Positions 1 through 5,725 of a stretch of DNA of 6,480 nt are shown here, piece after piece. Location: the NCBI GenBank assembly GCA_943325485.2, contig CALPPP020000071.1, positions 1 through 6,480 of the forward strand, written 5' to 3'. Source of the DNA: Rickettsia typhi. GTDB taxonomy: Bacteria; Pseudomonadota; Gammaproteobacteria; Burkholderiales; Burkholderiaceae_C. Numbering within the stretch: position 1 is the stretch's first letter; every line of letters starts with the position of its first letter. A program made the position numbers and the translations under genes. The notes beneath the pieces are model-generated. The model did not search any database, was not told the DNA's origin, and was given only the letters and a program-made list of their open reading frames with translations.

Positions 1-216
1 AAACGTCGCGCAGACGAGGCACAAGCGCCTACCGAGCTTGCGCAACTGGCAAAGGTACAACAGGAAATGGCGTATACGCTGACCCAGTTGGCCGAACAAA
101 ACCTCGCCCTGATGACAGCTGTGAAACGACTGCAGTTGCGCATGAAATGGCTTGGCGCTGGCTTATTGCTGGCCCTTTGTGTTTGCGGGGTTTTGGCTGC
201 ACTGGTACTTGAATAG
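1..216 (+). CDS. C-terminal end of an unidentified membrane-anchored protein (5' end outside window)
   Basis: Frame 1 is open from the first base to a TAG at 214-216 and gives 71 residues. The visible part begins with a charged, glutamine- and leucine-rich stretch with coiled-coil character (about residues 11-48 of the fragment). A basic patch follows (KRLQLRMK), then a hydrophobic segment of about 20 residues (LGAGLLLALCVCGVLAALVL) that ends at the stop, so the protein is probably anchored in the inner membrane by a C-terminal helix with its bulk in the cytoplasm. Such tails occur in several families, including UbiB/ABC1-type kinases, but nothing visible here decides the family and I do not name it. 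It lies 41 bases upstream of pgi on the same strand with no terminator seen between them, so co-transcription is possible. The reality of the gene rests on the open frame, the plausible membrane helix and the spacing. Confidence 0.65.
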   Translation, partial: KRRADEAQAPTELAQLAKVQQEMAYTLTQLAEQNLALMTAVKRLQLRMKWLGAGLLLALCVCGVLAALVLE

Positions 217-257
217 CTCTGTGGGTTTCAAGTTCAATTTGCAAGACAATAAAGTCC

Positions 258-1835
258 ATGAGCACCTTTAGCCCCGTCCACCTGTCACCAGCTTGGCATT
301 TGTTGCAAAACTTGGCAACTGGCAGCTTCGCTTCCTTGCGTGAACTGCTGTCAGACGCTGCACGCAATTCATCGATGCAACTGCATACCTGTGGCATTCA
401 GATGGACTTCTCACACCAGCGGGTGAATGAAACCGTGCTGCAGGCTTTGCAAGCGCTGGCAAAGGAACGTCAAGTCGACGATCAGCTTCGCGCCATGTTC
501 AGTGCCCAGGCCATCAACAGCACCGAACACCGCAGCGTGCTGCATGTCGCTTTACGCGGCAGCCACTTGAGCAAGCCGCCATGGGGTCTGGCGGTTTCTG
601 CGCAGGTGAAAACGCAGTTAGACAAGGTTTGTGATTTTGCAGAAAAAATGCGCGCACGTGCTTGTACGGGCCACAGCGACTTGTCCATCACCGATGTGGT
701 GAACATCGGCATTGGCGGCTCAGATGTGGGGCCACGCATGGCGACAATGGCTTTGAAAACAGCTGCCAAAACACCTGTGCGTGTGCATTTTGTCTCCAAC
801 GTAGATGCTTGGAGCTTGCAGCAAACTTTGCATCATCTCAACCCCGCCACCACCGCGTTTGTGGTGCAAAGCAAATCATTCAACACGCAAGAAACCATGA
901 CCATTGCTGCTTCGGCGCGGCGTTGGTTAAGCGATGGCGGTTGCCCTGACGCTTTGTTGCCTCGTCACCTTATGGCGGTGACGGCCAATCCTGCAATGGC
1001 CTTGAGCCAAGGTTTTGTGACGGACCATGTTTTTGAGTTTTGGGACTGGGTGGGTGGGCGTTATTCCCTGTGGTCTGCGATCGGTTTGCCTTTGGCCGTT
1101 GCCATAGGTGCCAGCGCCTACCGAGAGATGTTGCAAGGTGCTTGCGATATGGATGCACACGTCCAAAGTGCAACAGCAGACAAAAATGTGCCTCTGCGCA
1201 TGGCCTTGTTGGGTATTTGGAACCGCAATTTCTTGGGCGCAGAGTCGCTGCATATTGCGCCTTATGCCTCTTGTTTGGGAATGTTGGTGCCCTACTTACA
1301 GCAAATGGACATGGAGTCCAACGGCAAATCCACCTACAAAGATGGCTCTGCTGTGCAGGTGGAAACCTCGCCCGTGTTGTGGGGTGGCTTGGGGATAGAC
1401 GGGCAACACGCTTACTTTCAAATGATTCACCAAGGGACCAACCTGGTCGCCACCGATTTCATTGGTGTCACAACTGAAGGCTCTGAATTACCCTTGGCCG
1501 CAGAACATCACCGGGTGGTCTTGCTGAATATGAAGGCACAGGCTCAGGCTTTGGCTATCGGCAGAACCGTTGAAGAAACCAAGGCTTTGCTCATCAAGGA
1601 GGGAATGACTGAGAGTGACGCCACCCAACTGGCGCCGCACCGCAGCTATGCGGGCAACCGCCCCTCCACCACCTTGTGGCTAGAGGCCATCACGCCACAC
1701 AGTTTGGGCGCACTGATGGCACTGTACGAACACAAAGTGTTTTACCAAGCGGCTATTTGGGGCATCAATGCTTTTGACCAATGGGGCGTAGAGCTTGGCA
1801 AAACCTTGGCGAAGCGATTAGAAGCATCTGGTTGA
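258..1835 (+). CDS. pgi: Glucose-6-phosphate isomerase
   Basis: This cytoplasmic enzyme interconverts glucose 6-phosphate and fructose 6-phosphate in glycolysis and gluconeogenesis. The 525 residues are slightly shorter than the E. coli enzyme (549) and cover both SIS-type sugar-phosphate domains. Visible family motifs are the sugar-phosphate loop GIGGSDVGPR (residues 151-160), SKSFNTQET (205-213), the signature DWVGGRYSLWS (263-273), and the C-terminal GINAFDQWGVELGK ending at Lys515. By alignment with the known family, the active-site residues are Arg268, Glu353 in MESNGK, His384 in GQHAYFQ and Lys515, and all are present. The ATG at 258 is chosen because the N-terminal region (SPAWHLLQNLA, then MDFSHQRVNETVL) matches the expected N-terminal region of the family. 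No clear Shine-Dalgarno sequence precedes it, so translation may be coupled to the upstream gene or initiate weakly. The stop lies 17 bases from the end of the convergent Bug gene. Identity is near certain. Confidence 0.97.
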   Translation: MSTFSPVHLSPAWHLLQNLATGSFASLRELLSDAARNSSMQLHTCGIQMDFSHQRVNETVLQALQALAKERQVDDQLRAMFSAQAINSTEHRSVLHVALRGSHLSKPPWGLAVSAQVKTQLDKVCDFAEKMRARACTGHSDLSITDVVNIGIGGSDVGPRMATMALKTAAKTPVRVHFVSNVDAWSLQQTLHHLNPATTAFVVQSKSFNTQETMTIAASARRWLSDGGCPDALLPRHLMAVTANPAMALSQGFVTDHVFEFWDWVGGRYSLWSAIGLPLAVAIGASAYREMLQGACDMDAHVQSATADKNVPLRMALLGIWNRNFLGAESLHIAPYASCLGMLVPYLQQMDMESNGKSTYKDGSAVQVETSPVLWGGLGIDGQHAYFQMIHQGTNLVATDFIGVTTEGSELPLAAEHHRVVLLNMKAQAQALAIGRTVEETKALLIKEGMTESDATQLAPHRSYAGNRPSTTLWLEAITPHSLGALMALYEHKVFYQAAIWGINAFDQWGVELGKTLAKRLEASG

Positions 1836-1849
1836 AATGGGTGGATGCT
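1823..1849. repeat. Inverted repeat across the pgi / Bug gene convergent junction
   Basis: AGCATC (1823-1828) is repeated inverted as GATGCT (1844-1849), with a 15-base loop that contains the pgi stop codon. It could act as a weak bidirectional transcript end for the two convergent genes. The stem is only six perfect pairs plus two possible G-U pairs, the loop is long and no immediate T-tract follows on either strand. It may therefore be chance. Confidence 0.25.
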
Positions 1850-1852
1850 GTG

Positions 1853-2836
1853 TCAATCTAAGTTGATATTTTGTTGCTTGATAATTTTGTGCCAAATGAC
1901 GGTTTCTGATCGCAGCAAATCTGCATATTGCCCGGGTGTATTGGCCACGGGTTCAATCCCAAAATCAATCAATTTTTGACGAACCGGCGGGTGGTTAATT
2001 GCCTCGGCCAACTGCTTTTGCAAAGTGCTGACAACATCGGGGGGCGTGCCAGCAGGTGCCACGATGCCGACCAAAGCAGCTGCCTCCACGTTTTTAAACC
2101 CAAGTTCGGCAAAAGTTGGTACATCGGGCAATTGCGCTAGGCGCACAGGATTGGCAACAGCCAGTGCGCGAATCTTGCCGCTTTTGATAAAACCTGCACC
2201 TGCTGCCAAGTCCACCATCATGGCCGGTATTTGTCCCCCAGCCAAATCGGTAAGCGCAGGGGCAGCCCCTCTGTAGGGAATGTGCACCATGAATAAGCCT
2301 GCATGAACTTTCAAGAGCTCCATCGCCAAGTGGTGAGGACTTCCCGCGCCGGCAGAACCAAAATTGACGCTGCCCGGTTTGGCTTTGGCTTTGCGTATGA
2401 AGTCCTTGGCATCTTTGGCGTCAGAGGACGGACCAACCACCAAAATCATAGGAAACTTGCCCATCAGCGTGACAGGCACAAGGTCTTTTTCTGGGTTGTA
2501 GGACAGCTTGGCATACAACGCCGGGTTGAAAACCATGGTGCCGTTGTCTGCTGAAAGAATGGTATGCCCATCTGCAGGTGCGTGGGCAACATCCGTGGCA
2601 GCGATGGCCGTATTGGCCCCCGGTTTGTTGTCAATCAAAATCGCCTGCTTAAGTTGAACTGACAGTTGCTGACTGATGGTGCGAGCCAAAAAATCTGAGC
2701 CTCCGCCTGCGGGATAGGGCACCACCCAACGGATGTTTTTGGAAGGATAGGTCGTCGATTGGGCCAGACTCACCAAAGGTATGGCATAAAGTGCGGCAAT
2801 CGCCCAGATAAAACCCCAACTTATTCTGTGAAACAT
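1853..2836 (-). CDS. Bug/TctC-family periplasmic solute-binding protein
   Basis: This 327-residue protein belongs to the Bug (TctC-like) extracytoplasmic binding proteins, which bind small carboxylated or related organic molecules in the periplasm and pass them to tripartite tricarboxylate (TctAB) transporters. It starts with a signal peptide: hydrophobic residues 8-24, likely cleavage after Ala25 in SLA|QS. The mature part shows the family hallmarks: VPYPAGGGSD (residues 39-48, with the ligand-loop Asp48), GSAGAGSPHHLAMELLK, HIPYRGAAPALTDLAGGQI and DVPTFAELGF. Length and order of motifs are normal for the family. The ATG at 2834-2836 has a good ribosome binding site six bases upstream. No TctA or TctB membrane gene is present in the window, so this is an orphan binding protein, common in Burkholderiales, where Bug genes are scattered in many copies. 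It is transcribed divergently from the P450 fusion gene, so the two may share regulation. The ligand cannot be read from the sequence. Confidence 0.93.
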   Translation of the reverse strand: MFHRISWGFIWAIAALYAIPLVSLAQSTTYPSKNIRWVVPYPAGGGSDFLARTISQQLSVQLKQAILIDNKPGANTAIAATDVAHAPADGHTILSADNGTMVFNPALYAKLSYNPEKDLVPVTLMGKFPMILVVGPSSDAKDAKDFIRKAKAKPGSVNFGSAGAGSPHHLAMELLKVHAGLFMVHIPYRGAAPALTDLAGGQIPAMMVDLAAGAGFIKSGKIRALAVANPVRLAQLPDVPTFAELGFKNVEAAALVGIVAPAGTPPDVVSTLQKQLAEAINHPPVRQKLIDFGIEPVANTPGQYADLLRSETVIWHKIIKQQNINLD

Positions 2837-2842
2837 CTGTAT

Positions 2843-2850
2843 TCCTTTTT
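2843..2850 (-). promoter_or_regulatory. Ribosome binding site of the Bug-family gene
   Basis: Read on the minus strand, AAAAAGGA lies six bases before the ATG at 2836. It is a good Shine-Dalgarno match and supports that start. Confidence 0.7.
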
Positions 2851-2860
2851 GCAGAAATAG

Positions 2861-2879
2861 AAAACGAGAATTACGTTTT
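2861..2879. promoter_or_regulatory. Inverted repeat, possible operator in the divergent promoter region
   Basis: AAAACG (2861-2866) and CGTTTT (2874-2879) form a perfect six-base inverted repeat separated by seven bases. It sits between the divergent Bug-family and P450 genes and overlaps AT-rich -10-like hexamers on both strands (TATAAA on minus at 2877-2882; TATAGT on plus at 2879-2884). The symmetry and position fit a binding site for a dimeric regulator controlling both genes. No regulator gene is visible in the window, so this is inference from symmetry alone. Confidence 0.35.
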
Positions 2880-2908
2880 ATAGTTGCAAATCCATTTTAG
2901 GGTGTCAA
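2877..2908 (-). promoter_or_regulatory. Possible promoter for the Bug-family gene
   Basis: On the minus strand a perfect TTGACA (plus-strand positions 2903-2908) is followed by TATAAA (2877-2882). The hexamers are strong but the spacer is 20 bases, longer than the usual 16-18 for sigma-70, so the promoter would be weak or need an activator. The predicted start of transcription would lie close to or within the inverted repeat at 2861-2879. Confidence 0.3.
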
Positions 2909-2923
2909 CTACTCTTGGCTCAA

Positions 2924-2929
2924 GAAAGG
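2924..2929 (+). promoter_or_regulatory. Ribosome binding site deciding the P450 start
   Basis: GAAAGG ends eight bases before the ATG at 2938. The in-frame TTG at 2884 has no comparable site upstream, so 2938 is preferred as the start of the P450 fusion gene. Confidence 0.6.
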
Positions 2930-2937
2930 CAGAAGTT

Positions 2938-5223
2938 ATGAAAGCCCCGCACAACGCTTGCCCTGTCAGCCATCAAGCACAGACTTTCAACCCTTTTGAA
3001 GAAGCCTATTTGCAAGACCCGCCAGCATATTTGCGTTGGGCTCGAGAAAAAGAACCAGTGTTTTTCAGCCCTGAACTGGGCTATTGGGTGGTCACTCGCT
3101 ACGACGATATCAAGGCCATCTTCAGAGACCATGCCAATTTCAGTCCATCCAATGCGCTGGAAAAAATCACGCCCCCCAGCCCTGCGGTATTGGAAGTCTT
3201 GGCCTCGTACAACTACGCCATGGGCAGAACCTTGGTCAATGAAGACGAGCCTGCGCACATGGCGCGGCGTCGATTGTTGCTAGAACCCTTCACGCCTGAA
3301 GCTTTGAAACACCATGAGCCTATGGTGAGAAAACTCTGCAGAAGCTATGTGGATCGTTTCATCAACGACGGCAAAGCTGATTTGGTGGAACAAATGCTGT
3401 GGGAGGTGACACTGACCATTGCACTGCATTTTTTGGGTGTGGATGAAGAAGACATGCCTTTGCTGCGGCAGTACTCCATTGCACATACGGTGAACACGTG
3501 GGGACGTCCAGACGAAACAGAGCAACTCAAGGTTGCCCATGCTGTGGGTAATTTTTGGCAACTGGCAGGAAAAATCTTGCAGAAAATGCGCCAAGACCCT
3601 TCTGGGCCGGGATGGATGAAATTTGGCATCCGAATGCAGGCTGAGCATCCTGATGTGGTCACAGATTCCTATTTGCACTCCATGATGATGGCAGGCATTG
3701 TGGCTGCCCACGAAACCACCGCCAACGCCACGGCCAACGCGCTGCGACTGCTGCTAGAGCATCCCAGCGCTTGGGCCGAGTTGGCTGAAGACCCGCAACT
3801 GATTCCCAATGCCATCGAGGAGTGTTTGCGCTTTTCAGGTTCCATTATTTCTTGGCGACGCGTGGCTTTGTCTGATGTGAATATTGGTGGGATGTCGTTG
3901 CCAGCAGGTAGCAAATTTCTCATGGTGATGACTTCGGGCAACCATGATGAGTTGCACTTCAAAGATGCTGACCTGCTCGATATACACCGCACAAACGCCA
4001 GTGACCATCTGTCTTTTGGTTATGGTGCACACCAATGCATGGGCAAAAACTTGGCCCGCATGGAGTTGCAAATATTTATCGAAGAATTGACGCGACGCTT
4101 GCCGCATATGCGCTTACAAGCGCAACGCTTTAGCTATCTGTCCAATATGTCTTTTCGTGGCCCCGAGCACTTATGGATTGAATGGGAACCCACACACAAC
4201 CCCGAACGCCATGACCCCGGCCTTTTAAACAAGGTGCAAGCTGTTCGTATCGGGGAGTCGACTCGCAAGTTGTCCACCCTGTCCGCACGTGTAGTTGCCC
4301 TGCATCGCGAAACTGACCGTATTGTGTCCCTGCAACTCAAGCCTTTGGATGGCAAAACATTTCCCTCATGGGCAGCGGGTGCGCATACAGAGCTGGTGTG
4401 CGGCACAACAGGCTTAGCGCGGCAGTACTCTCTTTGCGGGGACCCCAGTCACCCTGATGAATGGAAGTTAGCAGTTTTTCATGAACCGAACAGCCGGGGT
4501 GGCTCGAAATGGATACACCAGTCTGTGAGCATAGGAGATGTGCTGCAATTGCGCGGCACTAGAAACCATTTCCCCTTTGATGAGACGGCCCACCAGGTGG
4601 TGTTTATTGCGGCTGGCATTGGCATTACCCCATTGGTACCGATGGCACTCAAGGCCAAGCAGTTGGGAATCGACTATGCGCTTCATTACAGCGGAGGATC
4701 TCGCAAAGACATGGCGTTTGTCGACAGCTTGATGGCAGTACATGGCAATAGACTTGCGTTGCACATCAGCGATGAGGCTAGCCGCGCTAATTTTCAACGG
4801 ATCTTGGGTGACTTCAGCCGCGATGTCCAAGTCTATGCATGTGGTCCGCAGCGATTATTGGCCGAACTGGAAACCCTCAGCGCCGGTTTGCCTCATGTCA
4901 TTTTGAAAGTGGAATATTTCCAAAGCTCAGCGAACAGCTTAGATCCGCTTAGGGAACATGGTTTTGAAATAGAACTCAAAGACTCTGGCTTGGTGGTGCA
5001 AGTGCCGCCGGATCGAACCGTGATGGAAGCACTGCGCTCTGTCAATATCGATGTTCAAAGCGATTGCGGTGAGGGTCTGTGTGGCTCTTGCGAAGTGCGG
5101 GTTTTGTCAGGCAAGGTAGATCACCGCGATAAAGTCTTGACTGCAACTGAACGTCAGTCGCATTCCAAGATGATGGTATGTTGCTCAAGAGCTCAAGGCA
5201 ATCGACTGTTGCTTGAACTTTGA
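2938..5223 (+). CDS. Self-sufficient cytochrome P450 fused to FMN/[2Fe-2S] reductase (CYP116B-like)
   Basis: This single-chain monooxygenase carries its own redox partner: electrons pass from NAD(P)H to FMN, then the [2Fe-2S] cluster, then heme, to activate O2 and oxidise an organic substrate in the cytoplasm. The P450 domain (about 1-418) shows the I-helix AAHETT (Thr260), the K-helix ExxR (Glu295-Arg298) and the heme loop FGYGAHQCMG with ligand Cys367. A linker (about 419-447) leads to a phthalate dioxygenase reductase-type module (about 448-665): FMN motif RQYSL at 495-499, nucleotide-binding AAGIGITP at 558-565 and CGP at 635-637. The C-terminal plant-type ferredoxin (about 675-761) has ligands Cys710, Cys715, Cys718 and Cys748, with a further cysteine at 749. 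The 761-residue length and domain order fit CYP116B (P450RhF class). The ATG at 2938 has a ribosome binding site; a TTG at 2884 would add 18 residues with no family-like content. Family assignment is secure at class level. The substrate is unknown, and the adjacent Bug gene only hints at organic acid-type compounds. Confidence 0.95.
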   Translation: MKAPHNACPVSHQAQTFNPFEEAYLQDPPAYLRWAREKEPVFFSPELGYWVVTRYDDIKAIFRDHANFSPSNALEKITPPSPAVLEVLASYNYAMGRTLVNEDEPAHMARRRLLLEPFTPEALKHHEPMVRKLCRSYVDRFINDGKADLVEQMLWEVTLTIALHFLGVDEEDMPLLRQYSIAHTVNTWGRPDETEQLKVAHAVGNFWQLAGKILQKMRQDPSGPGWMKFGIRMQAEHPDVVTDSYLHSMMMAGIVAAHETTANATANALRLLLEHPSAWAELAEDPQLIPNAIEECLRFSGSIISWRRVALSDVNIGGMSLPAGSKFLMVMTSGNHDELHFKDADLLDIHRTNASDHLSFGYGAHQCMGKNLARMELQIFIEELTRRLPHMRLQAQRFSYLSNMSFRGPEHLWIEWEPTHNPERHDPGLLNKVQAVRIGESTRKLSTLSARVVALHRETDRIVSLQLKPLDGKTFPSWAAGAHTELVCGTTGLARQYSLCGDPSHPDEWKLAVFHEPNSRGGSKWIHQSVSIGDVLQLRGTRNHFPFDETAHQVVFIAAGIGITPLVPMALKAKQLGIDYALHYSGGSRKDMAFVDSLMAVHGNRLALHISDEASRANFQRILGDFSRDVQVYACGPQRLLAELETLSAGLPHVILKVEYFQSSANSLDPLREHGFEIELKDSGLVVQVPPDRTVMEALRSVNIDVQSDCGEGLCGSCEVRVLSGKVDHRDKVLTATERQSHSKMMVCCSRAQGNRLLLEL

Positions 5224-5235
5224 GCAATGCAATTT

Positions 5236-5601
5236 TTAAGGTTTTAGCGACAAAATCAATTGCGCAATGCTTTTGGCATCTGCGTCAGACACTTGGGGTT
5301 GTGGTGGCATGTAGTCCTCACCCCACACACCTGTGCCGCCAGCTTTGATCTTGGTGGCCAATTTATCCAATACAGTGCTGTCGCCTTGGTATTTTTCAGC
5401 CACTTCAAGAAAGTTGGGGCCGTATTTGCGTTTGTCAATCTGATGGCAGGCGACGCAGTTGTTGGTTTGCATGAGTTTTTTCAGCTGATCGTTTTCTGCG
5501 TAAACCTGCTTGGAAGAAAACAAAACAGCGGTGAACACCACCAGGCTAAAAAAACGAAAAGTCAAAGAAGAACCAGAATAAAAAAAGGATGAGTTGTTCA
5601 T
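5236..5601 (-). CDS. Small periplasmic cytochrome c, c551/c552 type (class I)
   Basis: This 121-residue monoheme cytochrome carries electrons in the periplasm. An N-terminal signal peptide (hydrophobic core about residues 13-29) ends at a likely site after Ala35 (VYA|EN). The mature domain of about 86 residues has the covalent heme motif CVACH (Cys49, Cys52, His53), the conserved KYGPNF that follows it in this family, and the distal ligand Met98 in MPPQPQVSDADA, ending in the usual helix AQLILSL. All are typical of bacterial c551-like cytochromes. An in-frame GTG at 5607 would add two residues. I prefer the ATG at 5601 because the predicted -10 box lies just upstream of it and no Shine-Dalgarno sequence is present for either start. 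The gene lies downstream of, and on the same strand as, the PQQ-dependent dehydrogenase, whose electrons it could accept (inference). It is convergent with the P450 gene across 12 bases. Confidence 0.93.
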   Translation of the reverse strand: MNNSSFFYSGSSLTFRFFSLVVFTAVLFSSKQVYAENDQLKKLMQTNNCVACHQIDKRKYGPNFLEVAEKYQGDSTVLDKLATKIKAGGTGVWGEDYMPPQPQVSDADAKSIAQLILSLKP

Positions 5602-5608
5602 GATCACA

Positions 5609-5637
5609 ATTTAAAAAACCCTGTGCTGACAAGTCAA
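5609..5637 (-). promoter_or_regulatory. Candidate promoter for the cytochrome c gene
   Basis: On the minus strand TTGACT (plus positions 5632-5637) and TTAAAT (5609-5614) are separated by exactly 17 bases, a good sigma-70 layout. The predicted transcription start is about seven bases downstream of the -10 box, at or next to the ATG (5601). This would give a leaderless or nearly leaderless message, in keeping with the absence of a ribosome binding site. Confidence 0.45.
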
Positions 5638-5672
5638 ACTACAAGGACACACACGAGAAGCGCTGTTAAATG

Positions 5673-5702
5673 AAAAAACGCGCTGCACGAATGCAGCGCG
5701 TT
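5673..5702 (-). terminator. Rho-independent terminator of the PQQ-dependent dehydrogenase gene
   Basis: A perfect 11-base-pair, GC-rich stem (5677-5687 with 5692-5702) closes a four-base loop. Read on the minus strand the loop is TTCG and the stem runs into six T residues (5678-5673). It begins 23 bases after the dehydrogenase stop codon at 5726-5728. On the plus strand it lacks a T-tract, so it acts in the minus direction. It separates the dehydrogenase from the cytochrome c gene downstream. Confidence 0.9.
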
Positions 5703-5725
5703 CCAGAGGCATTAAGCCACTGACA

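Noticed and set aside
1..216. Naming the upstream fragment as a UbiB/ABC1 kinase tail.
   Set aside because: Only the last 71 residues are visible and they show just a generic coiled-coil-like stretch and one membrane helix. No kinase motif lies in the window.
217..257. A dedicated promoter or ribosome binding site for pgi.
   Set aside because: No convincing -35/-10 pair or Shine-Dalgarno sequence is visible in these 41 bases, so none was annotated.
662..949. Open frames overlapping pgi on both strands (for example plus 662-949 and 1040-1477, minus 927-1253).
   Set aside because: They lie wholly within pgi, which has full family motifs and an intact active site. Their translations show no domain-like pattern and they have no own start signals, so they are shadows of the coding strand.
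2884..2915. Plus-strand promoter TTGCAA (2884-2889) with TACTCT (2910-2915) for the P450 gene.
   Set aside because: The spacer is 20 bases and the -10 match is poor. The P450 promoter cannot be placed with confidence.
5209..5237. Weak hairpin at the end of the P450 gene (5209-5216 with 5220-5227) followed by a short T run at 5233-5237, as a possible terminator.
   Set aside because: The stem is AT-rich with two G-U pairs, the loop has only three bases and the T run starts five bases after the stem. It is too weak to call.
5260..5592. Plus-strand open frame of 110 codons opposite the cytochrome c gene.
   Set aside because: The minus strand carries a complete cytochrome c with signal peptide, CxxCH and Met ligand. 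The plus frame is its antisense, and its hydrophobic look comes from the complement of the real gene.
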